From contig WPIO01000606.1 in assembly GCA_009760855.2 (NCBI GenBank), forward strand, positions 1 to 19,704: a stretch of DNA of 19,704 bases. The letters run 5' to 3'. A model generated the notes under the pieces. It did no database searches, was not told the origin of the DNA, and was given only the letters and a program-made list of their open reading frames with translations. Numbering within the stretch: the first letter of the stretch is position 1; each line of letters begins with the position of its first letter. Positions 8,088 to 18,644 of this stretch are shown here, one piece after another. The position numbers and the translations under genes are program-made. The stretch is from Cristatella mucedo. Lineage: Eukaryota; Bryozoa; Phylactolaemata; Cristatellidae.

Positions 8088-8770
8088 GTCTACTAAATTT
8101 CCGCTCGCTAAAAACCAAGCGGTCACGTATCCGTGATCAGTTGGTCCAGAAGAAGGTCAATGCATTTCTGCTTACCGAAACTTAGATGACGCCTTGTTCC
8201 AGTAGCTATATATCTAAGACCACTCCACCCGGTTTCTCATTCTATCAGTTCATGCGTTCTGACAAGATTGGTGGCGGGTTGCAATTGTTGTTCGCGAATC
8301 GTTTGGCTATAAGATGTGCAGTTTTTCGCATGGGCCATCGTTTGAATCAGTTGCAATCAGGTCATCGACAAAGACAATTCCTCTCACCGTTGGGATATAC
8401 CGGCCTCCTTCTGGCTGTGTAGACTTGTTTATAGAAGAGTTTTCTGAGTTGCTCGCTAAAATATTCCTGTGCGACAGGCCGTTACTGATTACTGGAGACT
8501 TTAATATTCACGTTGACAACCCTATCAATAGCCAGGTCCACTCATTTCTTGATGGTCTGGTTTAATTTTGGTTTGGTCCAACAAGTTAATCACACCACCC
8601 ACTCCGGTGGCCATATTCTAGATCCGGTGATCACTACGGATGTTCTCCCCACTGACCTTGTGGTGTGCCCACTGACCCTCTTAGATCATTGTTTGGTCTT
8701 GTTTACTGTTCCTGCTCCCTTGTACGTACAGGGTAATGTCGAACCTGTCAAGCGATGTAACTTACAAAGC
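8088..8770 (+). pseudogene. LINE B endonuclease domain remnant
   Basis: Nicks target DNA to prime reverse transcription in intact elements. The minus-end motif reads LLNFRSLKTKRSRIRDQL then LLTET* where the usual TETW Trp codon is TAG (8183-8185). KTTPPGFSFYQFMRSDKIGGGL follows, a frameshift near 8310, then TVGIYRPPSG and LLITGDFNIHVD (the GDFN motif), another frame change near 8550, and VNHTTHSGGHILDPVIT ... LDHCLV with the catalytic-site His near 8690. The domain order matches LINE endonucleases. Two frameshifts and at least one stop make it dead. Confidence 0.85.
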
Positions 8771-8779
8771 GTTGACATT

Positions 8780-9489
8780 CACAAGTTTTGAAATCTGTTT
8801 GTGGTGCAGATCTTCTTGATCTGCACCCAGACTCGACCGGCGGCCTCGGTATGTTCACTGATGCAGTGAACATGACACTCAGGAGTGCTATTGACAAGCA
8901 TGCTAACGTTCACTCTATCCGTGTGCAGAATCATTGAGATTCTATTCAATTTACAAAAAAACTCCTTAACATGCACCGGGTTAAGAGTAGGCTTGAACGT
9001 CGTTTCAAGAAATCGGGGTCCGATGCAAATCTAGTCAATTTCAAAGGCTTCCTTCGAGTTTACACCTGGAACCTTAAAAAAGCCAGGGCTTCCTTTTCAC
9101 TCGAAAGCTAAACCCGCCAGTCGGACCCTAAACAGATTTATAAGACAGTAAGCCATTTACAGACCAATAGTGAGAGGTCTGCCTCCCCAGGTATTAAGGG
9201 CTCAGCCGAAACGTTTTCAGCCTTCTTTACTGAAAACATTGTGCACATTCGCTCCTCCGTAAAGCCCCCTCCGACTAAAGCAATTGTTATATCACAACCT
9301 GCGACCTTCCTTAAAAGGTTCTCCAAGGATTCATGCGATGTGGCTACCGTAATAAGGTCTAGCAAAAAATGCCGGTCTCCTAAAGACCCTATATCATCAT
9401 CTCTGTGGCCTTTACTGGCAGAACAACTTAGCCCTGCCATAACCGAGATTTTTAATGCTTCTTTGGGAAAAGGGTCCTCCCCAAGTCCT
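8780..9489 (+). pseudogene. LINE B linker between endonuclease and reverse transcriptase
   Basis: The conserved but less understood connector of LINE ORF2. Seen: LRSAIDKHANVHSIRVQNH, RLERRFKKSG, SDPKQIYKTVSHLQTNSE, SAETFSAFFTENIVHIRSS and LSPAITEIFNASLGKG, all typical of this region in CR1/L2 elements. The conserved W of the RxxxPW type motif appears as a TGA stop after QNH, and a TAA breaks the run before TRQSDPK. Confidence 0.75.
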
Positions 9490-10135
9490 TAAAATCGGCA
9501 ATCGTTAGACCCATACTTAAAAATCCTGGACTAGGTACAGAGGTCTTTGCAAACTGTCGCACAACTTCCCTTCTTCCTTTTTGTCAAAGATTCTTTAAAA
9601 AATTGCTGCTATTGAAAAGTATGAAACGTCAGAAACATTTCAATCGGGGTTCAAGAGGCACCACTCCACTAAATTGCTCTTCTCTGTGTTAACACTGACG
9701 CTCTACGTGGCAACGATGAAGGGGATGTCACTGCTATAGCTCTGCTAGATCTGTCACTTGCCCTCGAAACCATTGATCACGATACTCTACTTGAACAATT
9801 GAGAACAACGATCGGTCTGGCAGACAAAGCACTAGCGTAGTTTAAATCGTACTTGTCTGATCGCGTTCAATCCGTGTCATGTGGGGGTCAGGTCTTACAC
9901 GAGAAGGGTCACTTGTGGAGTCCCTCAAGGGTCTGTACTCGGTCCCATTATTTGTGCTAAACCTCTGGGAAAAGTAATTACTGCCCATGGGATAGGTTGT
10001 CACTTTCATGCAGACGATGTTAAGCTGTATTTGTCGTTCAAACCGTCGGAATCTGCTGCAGCAACTGAGAAACTGAATGCTTGGCTTGCCAACATTCGAT
10101 CCTGGATATTCAGAAAATTTCTTGAAACTGAGTGA
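9487..10135 (+). pseudogene. LINE B reverse transcriptase remnant
   Basis: Begins LKSAIVRPILKNPG, then FANCRTTSLLPF in place of NYRP..SLLPF, FQSGFKRHHST, a frame change, ALLDLSLALETIDHDTLLEQL (motif A with first Asp kept, but the usual AFD is ALE), a TAG in place of Trp (9838-9840), LSDRVQ, another frame change, GVPQGSVLGPIIC (about 9917-9952) and CHFHADDVKLYLSF, where the usual YADD is HADD (10007-10018). Loss of these residues plus several frame breaks mean no activity. Identity as a LINE RT is certain. Confidence 0.88.
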
Positions 10136-10179
10136 CGCTAAAACCGAACTGCTGGTTATAGGACACCCTAAGCATGTGG

Positions 10180-10804
10180 CTAGATTGAAAGGCTTCACAA
10201 GCGTGTAGTTGGATTAAAAGGCTTTGCTTTTGTAATAGGTGATGCTGTCGTGCGACCATCACCATATGCTCGAAATTTAGGTAGCGTTTTCGACAGCTGC
10301 CTCAATTTTAAAAGCTGCATTCGGAAGGCTGCTTCTACAGCTAGCTATCACGTCCGATCCCTATCCAAGATTATGAGCTGTCTTCCACAGTGGCTTGTAG
10401 AAATTAACTACTTAGTTCTGTCTCGGCTTGATTATTGTAATTCCCTTTTGGCTGGGCTGCCAAAGAAAGCTATTAAGCCACTGCAGTGGACTATGAATAT
10501 GGCTGCAAGGCTAGTCTTCAAGTCCCAGCGGTTTGAGCACGTGTCTCCTTTGCTGAAAGAGCTAGGATGGTTGCCGGTTGAGCAAAGGATACAGAGCAAA
10601 GTTCTTACGCTGACCCACAAGGCCCGCCACGGCTTGGCTCCTTCGTACCTAGCTGAACTGCTGCATCAGTTTCAGCCTGTTCGCGCCCTGAGGTCCTGTG
10701 TGGACAATACATTAGCTGTCCCATTCCTCCGCTTAAAGACAGTTGGCGACAGAAGCTTTAGCTCTGCAGGTCCTAGACTGTGGAACTCGCTTCCACAATT
10801 CTAA
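10180..10804 (+). pseudogene. LINE B C-terminal region
   Basis: An open frame from 10250 to 10804 encodes PSPYARNLGSVFDSCLNF, LSRLDYCNSLLAGLPKKAI, ARLVFKSQRFEHVSPLLKEL, GWLPVEQRIQSKVLTLTHKA, RHGLAPSYLAELLHQFQP and GDRSFSSAGPRLWNSLPQF, the typical tail of CR1/L2-type ORF2 proteins. It ends at TAA (10802-10804). The minus-strand copy at 16640-17700 carries the same blocks (VEYCNSVLAGLPK, LEVPLLYLQTSG, AGLWRSLTKF), and there the open frame runs further past the equivalent position, so this TAA may be a copy-specific truncation. Confidence 0.85.
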
Positions 10805-11044
10805 CGCAACGACAACTACTTTCTTACTGCCGACTATGGCATATCCTTTTCAGCGGTCCTGAGCTGCTACTTCTATGCTACTCAATACCTTAACTGCTCT
10901 CCTGACTTTGCTATGCTTCACACTTTCTCTTTGTTGCGTGAGACGAAGTCTGTTGGCTACCGAATGCGTACCGAAAGCCGTTTAGGCTGCGAGTGGGCTA
11001 TGCACAACTCTCCTGCGTAGCACCCACATAGTCTTTATTACTTT

Positions 11045-12006
11045 GCCCATAACTTACTAGTTATGGGCTAACCTAGTGTTATTCAGAAATTGGAAAGGCT
11101 GACTTTCAAAATTGGCTCTGCCAGCATATCTCCAGTTGCATCAGCTCGAAATCTAGGTGTCATATTCCAAAGCGACCTCTCGTTAGACGACCACATCAGC
11201 TCCACAGTCAAATCAGCCTTTTTTCAGCTTCATAACATTGCTAAAATTAGGGCTTGTTTAGATAAGGATACCACGTCCAAGTTGGTCCATGCATTCGTGA
11301 CATCTCGTCTCGACTTCTGCAACTCACTGCTTACTGTCCTACCAGCATGTGCGATCAGGCGATTGCAGCTGGTGCAAAACTCTGCAGCTAGGCTTGTCTG
11401 TCGTGAGCGTCGCAGTTGCCACATTACTCCACTTCTCGCCGACCTGCACTGGTTACCAGTCAAGCAACGGATTGACTTCAAGGTTTTGTCGCTCACTTTT
11501 AGGTCTCTTTATTCTATGGCTCCAGCCTATCTTTCAGATACACTACCCCATCAGGCAAAGCATCGTACCACTCGCTTTTCGGAATCCAACAGTCTAGAAA
11601 TACCTCGTACAAACCTTAAATCCTTTGGAGACCGTGCATTTAGCTCGTATGCTCCCACAGCCTGGAACTCCCTCCCGACCTGCATCAGAACATCCCCTGA
11701 CCTGACCACATTTAAAAGAAACTTAAAAACACACCTATTTAGGACAGCATTTAGTGGGTCCTTGTGATTCGTCCTCGATGTGCTTATGCGTGCTGACACT
11801 GTTCATGCTGCCACTAACCACATTTGCATGCTGACCCAGTGCATGTAACCCCTAACCATGTTATTCATTTTGTTTGTTTTTCAAGCATGATTTTACTTAC
11901 TATTCTATTGCGTATCACTTTGCAGCAAATGTAAAGCGCCTAGAAAGAGATTAAGTTCTCTGAGGGCGCTTTATCAAGTGCAATATTATTATTATTATTA
12001 TTATTA
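11045..12006 (+). mobile_element. LINE family 1 copy C: C-terminal coding region, 3' UTR, hairpin and (ATT)n tail
   Basis: A 5'-truncated insertion. The coding part runs from LLVMG*PSVIQKLERLTF through an open frame 11090-11767: PVASARNLGVIFQSDLSLDD, RLDFCNSLLTVLPACAI, LHWLPVKQRIDFKVLSLTF, APAYLSDTLPHQAKHRTTRF, GDRAFSSYAPTAWNSLP and TFKRNLKTHLFRTAFSGSL, the usual ORF2 end with the FKxxLKTHLF motif. The 3' UTR (11768-11934) is followed by the hairpin 11935-11970 and (ATT)n at about 11984-12006. It is the best preserved 3' end here and serves as the family reference. The 5' junction carries a short fold-back (11045-11068). Confidence 0.92.
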
Positions 12007-12600
12007 TAACTTTGTGGAGTTACAGACAGAGACAAATCCCCCTGCACTGGCTCTCAGTCAGGCAATCCATAGATTTCAAAGTTTTGTTACTCACTTCTAG
12101 GTCTCTTTATTCTTTGGATCCAGCCTACCTATCAGATCTACTCTCAATTACCAGGCTAAGCATTGCGCCATCCGCTTTTTTGAAATCTAGTCGTTTGCCT
12201 GTACTAGGTATGAACCTCAAATCTTGTGGAGACCTTGCCTTTAGTTCGCATTGTGCCAAAGTTCGGAACTCACTTCCGACTTTCATCATAACACCCCTAA
12301 TTTGAAAAGTTAAAGAAACACTAGAAACGCATATTTTATCACAGCATTTAGTGGGTCAGTGAGATTCATCTCATGTGTTATTGTGCGTGCTGACACTGTG
12401 CATGCTGCAACTCACCGCACGCTCACAGGCTGCTGCTCTTTTTCACGTCGATTCTAACCACGCGATGCTTATGATTGGTATTGAGCATACTGCAACCAAC
12501 CATGCGGTCATAATTACTATGCGGCCCATATGTATAGTGCCCAAAAGGAGACTGAGTTCTCTGAGGGCGCTCTACGTGTTTATTACTATTGTTAATAACA
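12007..12600 (+). mobile_element. LINE family 1 copy D: decayed 3' fragment
   Basis: Starts directly after the (ATT)n of copy C. Its open frame to 12305 reads LHWLSVRQSIDFKVLLLTSR, SLYSLDPAYLSDLL, GMNLKSCGDLAFSS and VRNSLPTFI, matching copy C's LHWLPVKQRIDFKVL to WNSLPTCI. The 3' UTR keeps GTGCGTGCTGACACTGTGCATG and the hairpin remnant near 12535-12571 (GAGTTCTCTGAGGGCGCT), then a decayed ATT tail (TTTATTACTATTGTTA). Confidence 0.88.
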
Positions 12601-13316
12601 TTACTTTTGTGTTGGCATCATATTTTGACTTCTGTAATCTACAGTGCGCAGGTCTACCAGTCTGTGCAATTAGGCACCTGCGGAATTGTCACTAAACTCA
12701 GCAGCCTCGTCTATCGTTAGCTTTGCAGTGGCCACATTACACTATTTCTCCCGATAGTTGTCCCGACTTATCTATGGGCTCCCATCAAGCAGTCTTCCCA
12801 TCAGCTTCAAGCGTTGGTCACTGAATTTCAGGACCTTCTACTTCTCCATCTCATTAATCTTCCTTCTACTTCTCCATCTCATTAATCGGAACTAATTTCC
12901 GATCAGACTGGGCATCGTACAAATCGTTCTTCTGATTCAAGTTGTAGAGCTCTTCTTTGAACCAACCTAAAATACTTTGAATACCATTTCTGGAGATTAG
13001 AAACTGCTCTAGCCATAACCAAGAGTCGTGCATCTTTTAAGTGCATTGGCAGACACCTATTTAGAATGGCATTTAGTGGTCCCCGTGATTCGTCCTTCAT
13101 GTGCTTATGCGTGCTGACATTGTGCGTGCTGCCACTAACCACATTTGCATGCTGACCCTATGCATTTTACACCGAACCATGTTATTCATTTTATTTGTTT
13201 ATCAAGCATGATATTACTCACCATTTAATTGCATTTCCCTTTGCAGCAAATGTAAAGCGCCTAGAGAGAGATTGAGTTATCTGAGGGTGCTTTATCATGT
13301 GCATTATTATTTTTTT
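12601..13316 (+). mobile_element. LINE family 1 copy E: older 3' fragment
   Basis: The coding part is badly eroded but keeps the order of copy C: TTTTGACTTCTGTAATCTAC (FDFCN), GTGGCCACATTACACTATTT, CGTACAAATCGTTCTTCTGA and ATTTAGAATGGCATTTAGTG. The 3' UTR from 13080 is close to copy C (ATGTGCTTATGCGTGCTGAC, GTTATTCATTTTATTTG, GCAGCAAATGTAAAGCGCC). The hairpin spans about 13256-13291 and the tail is ATTATTATTTTTTTT. It is third in a head-to-tail row with C and D. A minor 24-base direct duplication of TTCTACTTCTCCATCTCATTA occurs near 12836-12886. Confidence 0.85.
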
Positions 13317-15008
13317 TTACAGTTCCTGATGTAATATCTGTTGATTTTATTCCAAAAAAGCCACTTTTGAAACCCGGAAAAACGTGAACGCGACTTTCAC
13401 AGGTCATCAAAAAGTCAACACGACAGCTAGTGTTCAATCAAACGATAGATAATGTTGCCCGTGCTGTTTGTGCCAATTTAATGAACTATCAATAAATTTG
13501 CTGTGATATAGATACATTTCATAGGGGATGGAGCATAATTCCCAACTCCTACGGCCATATAGGACATTCCCCGCTTCCGAGTGACGTCGCAAATGTCCTC
13601 GATTGAACAACATTAATAAAGAAGCTAAAAATGCACTTTTTTCTCTCAGCATCAGCACGACACTTGTATTTCTAGTTCGTTCCAGATGACACTGTTCCTG
13701 CTAACAATTTCGACACGCTGCCTTCGTAGCATCTGCAAAGTAAGTGAGCGAGATTCATAGCTCTGAACGTGCTATGCAAACCAATTGTCGATATACCTTA
13801 TTTTTAATATAAAGATAATTAACCGCTGGCGAATAGCTGAGCGACAGCGTTGAATAAGCAGCGCACCTGCTTGGATTTGAAATGCTGACCTCTGTGCAAA
13901 AAGCCCGGCACTAAGTTGACCTCCGACTTTCAGCCAGTTGATTAACAGCGGCCAGCTCTTTACTTAATAATCTAGCTCATCATCTAATCGGAGGAGCGTA
14001 GCATCTCTCGATGCATTGAAATGGGAACTGGGAAAATGTATTCGATTACTAAAGACCGTGCTAATAAGCGTGTAGGTACGCAAAGACTCAGCCATACCCG
14101 TTAAGCAATAACAGATCATCTTAAAGACTGACTTTCGAGGTCAGGCTCCTTTTTCATGATACGTTTCACTGTGTGATAATAAGTATTAATAAATATCCGC
14201 AGCGGTTCAAAGCGTAATTAAGCAAGGGACTGGTCAAAATCCAGCCTGCCGTTATATTAGGAGTCAATTGCTTATAATTAATCGATTTAAACTATCGGTG
14301 TGCATGTCATTTTTAGGCATACAAGCTGGTTAATTTTTACTGTTTTTTGACAGACCTGAAATATGGTGGCTGTACCGCCGCAGTAGCACTATGGACATTG
14401 CAAAGAACACACCGCCAGAGTAACGTCAGTAATGTTCGCTTATGGATGGAACGGGACAATATAGCCTTACTCATGGACCGGACTTCCAAAATAATTAATT
14501 GATTTTGATTCAATAGATTTTTCCAATTTATTTTTGTTCAATTGATTTTGCCAATGCCAGTTTTGTGGTACAATGAAGTAACCAAACGCACAGCCTCTTT
14601 GCATATTTGGAAAGTGGCCGAGAACAACGACGTGCTGACCGCTTGACCCGATTTGATTACGAGTCTATCTGCTACGCAGCCAATATCTGTGCTTGCACAG
14701 ATATAATGCAACTATAGAAAGAATACAATTACGCCTACCCGCTAAACATTGACCGCAAGATAATTCTCGAATAAGGCTTATCAGCACGGGCTTGGACAAA
14801 ACAATGCTATCTACCGCACGAGGCGCCGCCCACGACGCCTCTCGTCACCTTCATCTTTTATACGATAACACTGTATCAAACAAGTGTTCATTTCGTACAA
14901 CTGATATTGAAAATCAAACGAATCTGACAGGTTCGTTGAGTAAACTGAACTATAGAGTATGGCATGGGAATTAGCCATGCTAAAGGTGTGATTCCTACAC
15001 TAACTGAC
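13317..15008. other. Unassigned AT-rich intergenic sequence
   Basis: No coding region, LINE domain or RNA gene was recognised. Near 13820-13900 a stretch has weak tRNA-like boxes (TGGCGAATAGCTGAGCG and GGATTTGAAATGC), which could be a decayed SINE. At 14500-14560 the related phrases AATTGATTTTGATTCAAT and CAATTGATTTTGCCAAT lie close together. Short open frames at 13434-13658 and 14792-14974 have no family features. Confidence 0.4.
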
Positions 15009-16432
15009 AATAAAAAAAATATTAAAGTGTCCTCAGAGAACTCAAATCACTAGACGCTTTGCATTTGCGCGAGGGAAGCACGATTTAATGTTTAGTGGAA
15101 GCATGCTCTGTAAAAAAAATAGGAATAACAGGATAAGGGGTCACAAATCCAGGGTCAGCATGCTGCAAGATTGGTTTGTGGCAGAATGCCAAGTGTCAGC
15201 AACCATAAGCACACACAAGACAAATTGTAGGGACCCGCTAAATGCTCTAAGAAATAGATGCATTTTTGTTTCTTTTTAAACGTAATCAAGGCAGGAGATT
15301 TCGTGACAAAAGTCAGGAGTGAGTTCCAGGCTTTGAGAGCATACAAATTAAAGTCACGGTCGCCAAAGGATTTGAGGTTTGCACCAGGTATAGGTAAGCG
15401 GTTAGATTCCGAAAAGCGGATTGTACGATGTTTAGCCTGGTGAGAGAGTAAATCTGATTGGTAGGCTGGAGCCAAAGGATGAAGAGAACTAAACGCGAGT
15501 GACCTTGAAGTTCATGCTTCGCTCGACTTGTAGCCAGTGCAGATAGGCGAGAAGTGACGCGACGGGGCAACTGCGACGCTCGCGACAGACAAGCCTAGTT
15601 TTACACCTTGGCACCAGCTTTAGACCTTTCCTTCAGCTGTAAGCGCCTGATTTCACATGCCGGTAGACCGGAAAGCAGTGACTTGCAGAAGTCAAGGATG
15701 GCGGAATGTCACAAATGCATGGAACAACTTAGGTGTGGCATCCATGCCTAAACAAGCCCGAATTTGAGCAAATTTATGTATCTGAAAGTAGGGAAAGCCT
15801 TCACTGTGGAGCTGATGTGGTCGCCTAACGAAAGGTCACTTTGGAACATGACACTTGGATTTCGTGCAGATTCGACAGGATATATGCTGGCAGAGCCAAT
15901 TTAGAGCCTCAGCCGTTGCTATTTCTCAGTCACACTTTGTTCGCCCGTAATTAGAACCTTGGTTTTATTATTATTCAATTGAAGAACATTTGCTGACTTA
16001 TATGTGTGGATGTCATTAATACATGCAACAAGGGAGTTAAGAGAATTCTGCGTGTGCTGGAGAGCTATTGTGGATCAAAGCAAAGGCACAACTGAGTGTC
16101 ATCCGCATAGAAGTGAAAGCCTACATTGTGCTAGGCAATCACTTCGGCAAGTGGGAGAGCATAAACCGTGAAAAGAACGAGACCGAGCACGGAGCCCTGA
16201 GGTACCCCATATTTCAGAGGTACTTCAGATGATATTTGTCCATTCACGTCAATACTCTGGAGTCTCCCACTGAGATAGGACCTGAGCAATAGCAGTGCAG
16301 TTTCTGTGTTGCCCAGGCGAGATCAGAGGCGCTCAAGAAGAAATTGGTAATCGATAGTATCAATAGCCGCCGAAAGATCGAGCAAAAAAACAAGAGACAC
16401 TCTACCCATGTCCGCGTTACTCAAGCATTTAC
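15009..16432 (-). mobile_element. LINE family 1 copy F: RT palm, C-terminal region, 3' UTR and tail
   Basis: On the minus strand it starts near 16432 with NADMGRVSLVFLLDLSAAIDTIDYQFLLERL (written here only as its core motif A, LDLSAAIDTID), then a frame break, YGVPQGSVLG, and FYADDTQL with YADD at 16109-16098, then LHWLQVE-type and PAYQSDLLSHQAKHRTIRFS, GDRDFNLYALKAWNSLLTF, and the 3' UTR. The tail near 15020-15062 is the inverted hairpin (GTTCTCTGAGGACACTTTAAT on the minus strand) with two base changes in the outer stem. The copy keeps the region 15780-15800 where copy A breaks off, so it shows what lies beyond that break. Several frameshifts and stops; not active. Confidence 0.88.
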
Positions 16433-16639
16433 GGAAGAAAGAATGAAACCGAAGAAGACGAATGAAGTGTGGAGTCAGAATTCTAATAATGGGGCAAGAG
16501 CAGCGAATATGGAATCGTCCTAGCCCAAACTGATGGAGATCATTCGAAGCCCACTCTGCGGCTCCTCGTCGACTAAGCGTATGTATAAAAGTACGTATCT
16601 CTTCCGTCCGGAACTCCACAAAGTCATGACGTCTAAGTT
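16433..16639. other. Unassigned spacer between LINE copies F and K
   Basis: No match to either LINE family or to a known gene was found. It may be original genomic sequence or diverged LINE. Confidence 0.4.
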
Positions 16640-17700
16640 GGTGCTACGCTGAAGTGCTTTCTACAAGTTCTCTATTGCTCACTCAAAGCTGAAGCCGCTT
16701 TCGGTGTGCATAGGGAAGCACTGAGACTTCTTCTCGTGGAAAGGGAGACAGCGAGGAGCACGGCCGAGTCATGACGGCAGGTGAGGAAGTGTGTAGCATG
16801 CAAATAGCAGCTCAGGACGGCTGGGGCTCCGTATGTCATAGTCGGCAACAGGAGAGTGGATGTAGTTGCGTAGGAATTTCGTAAGTGATCTCCACAGTCC
16901 AGCACCTGCATACCTAAAGCTTATGTTGCCAGAGGTCTGTAAGTAAAGGAGCGGAACTTCTAACGTACTGCCCGTAGAGATTTTATAATTATTTATATAC
17001 TTACATGTATTGTCCATAGAGGATTTGACGGCACGAGGATGCTCAAACTAATGTAGTTCAGCGAGGCATGAAGGAGCCGAGCCGTGGCTGGCCCACTTGG
17101 TCAGTGTAAAAAACTTTGCTCGCGCTGTCAGTTGATCAGCCAGAAACCATCGCAGTTCCTTGAGCAAAGGTGACTGGAGACTGAACTTCTGAGATTAACG
17201 GACTAGCCGCACAGCTACATTTACCACCAGCTGCCACGGCTGGATGACCGTTTTCGGAAGCCCGGCCAAAACCGAATTACAGTATTCCACCCTACTAGAC
17301 AGAATCGGCGAGCTAATAAGATTTAGCGAACGCAACTGCTGCAGACAATCCCTTATCTAGGAGATTGGGCGTTCTAGCTGGCGTATGATGCAATTTTCTC
17401 TAAGAAACTTCGACAATCTAAGCGTTGATCGGAGAGGACGCCTAAATTCTGAGCACGCGGTGAAGGTCATGCAATTGCAACAGCTACAGCGAAGAGTAAA
17501 GCCACGTGTAGTGCAGCTGTACGCTTCGGGTACCCAATAAGTAAGTACAAGCTCGGATTATCATCATTTAGCTAAAGGAAATCGGCCGAAGCAAACGATC
17601 GAATTTCTTCAAGGCATTCAGACATTGAGTCTGTCGATCGCTGCAACAAAGTACTAAGTTTCTAAGTTGCATCCTGCATCAAGTTGTAAGCAAACTTCTC
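16640..17700 (-). mobile_element. LINE family B copy K: C-terminal region and 3' UTR, decayed
   Basis: Read on the minus strand: CLEEIRSFASADFL near 17600, LNDDNPSLYLLIGYPKR near 17560, PSPRAQNLGVLSDQRL near 17450, VEYCNSVLAGLPK near 17280, SMDNTCKY, LEVPLLYLQTSGNISF and YAGAGLWRSLTKFLRN near 16900. These align in order with LINE B at 10080-10800 (LNAWLANIRSW, LSDAKTELLVIGHPKH, PSPYARNLGSVF, LDYCNSLLAGLPK, CVDNT, LAVPFLRLKTVGDRSF, AGPRLWNSLPQF). The 3' UTR also matches (GCCGACTATGACATACGGAG, GTCCTGAGCTGCTATTTGCA, CACCGAAAGCGGCTT). The 5' limit is uncertain. Confidence 0.82.
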
Positions 17701-18189
17701 GATTCAATGGTCTGAGTTGTCAGGAAAGATCCACTCCAGAAGTTATAAATTCACAGCTTAGGATGGGGGTAACGGACAAGGTCTTAGGCCAGGGTCCAAA
17801 GTGCTTGCACTTGGCGACTCTTATCGTAAGAGGAATAACTTTGTAGGGGATAGCTGTGCGTAAATAAAGGCAGCCAAACGATCTCTCGTCAGCCAGAGCA
17901 CTTGTACCAAGCAGACTCGTTCGCGTGACCAATGGGCAGCGGCACCATCTAGGACTCGTATCTTTAGGATTGGGCAAGTTGACCTGCAAAGTCTTTACAC
18001 TGGGGGCAAGACGGTCAGAATTTTCGTGTAGGCGGGACTAGACTCGTGGTTATTGAAAAATTACAGAGCGCCATCTTGGCGTGTATGCGACATGAGCTCG
18101 TCGAGTGGAGTTTGAACGCAATTTTGCCGTTGGAAGCGGTCGGTGGGCGTAGCCATGAGGAGTGGCCCTGATAGATGCCACGCTGAATA
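17701..18189. other. Unassigned sequence between LINE B pieces
   Basis: Contains an open frame on the minus strand at 17989-17720 and a short one starting at AAGATGGCGCTCTG near 18077, neither with recognisable family features. Part may be diverged LINE B. Confidence 0.35.
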
Positions 18190-18545
18190 GTGGAAACGGA
18201 GCACAACTCACTACTCTTACCAAGGAGGCCCACCACGGTGGCTCGGGTCCTTCATTAGATAAACCACTGAAACAGCTTCGGCCTTATCCTACCCTCAGAT
18301 TCTCTTCGGAGAATAAGTTAGCAGGCTGCCGGGAACACACTTTCGCATTCCTTACGAAGCATCTACACTCCGCTGCTGCCGACATTGGCACGCATCGTTT
18401 CCGACATAATTTCCAACCAGTTGTATTTCTCAATTTCTCTTTGTCTCGTAAGATAGAACCCTTTGGCTACCGTACGGGAACCGAAATCGGCGTAGGCTTT
18501 TATTTCGCTTTAGAAAACTTTCTGGCGTAATCCCTACTTAGTCGT
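18190..18545 (+). mobile_element. LINE family B copy L: C-terminal and 3' UTR piece
   Basis: CTTACCAAGGAGGCCCACCA and the following bases to CAGCTTCGGCC align with LINE B near 10606-10678 (CTGACCCACAAGGCCCGCCA ... CAGTTTCAGCC). After an internal deletion, TTTCTCTTTGTCTCGTAAGA, TTGGCTACCGTACGGGAACC and TGGCGTAATCCCTACTTAGTC match the LINE B 3' UTR at 10926-11032. The open frame over this piece (18162-18530) is therefore not a gene. Confidence 0.75.
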
Positions 18546-18644
18546 CGTGTCTCTGTGGAGTTGCCGACGGCTATAAATAATGTTACGACGGCGCACGGTA
18601 TTCTAGTCTCTCATAGGTGAAGGCAACGGAATTGGTGGAAGAAT

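Larger units (their letters stand above)
8070..11040 (+). mobile_element. LINE family B, longest copy: endonuclease to 3' UTR, multiply broken
   Basis: Order: apurinic-type endonuclease (8088-8770), linker (8780-9480), reverse transcriptase (9487-10135), C-terminal region (10180-10804) and 3' UTR (10805-about 11035). This is the single-ORF layout of CR1/L2-type LINE ORF2. Stops and frameshifts break every part, so it is not active. A second family B copy on the minus strand (16640-17700) and a piece at 18190-18545 match its 3' half, including the 3' UTR words CTGCCGACTATG and GTCCTGAGCTGCTA. The 3' end near TAGTCTTTATTAC lacks the family 1 hairpin. Family 1 copy C starts immediately after it. 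Confidence 0.9.

Noticed and set aside
18162-18530. 122-residue plus-strand open frame as a gene
   Set aside because: Its DNA aligns with the C-terminal and 3' UTR sequence of LINE B at 10600-11030.
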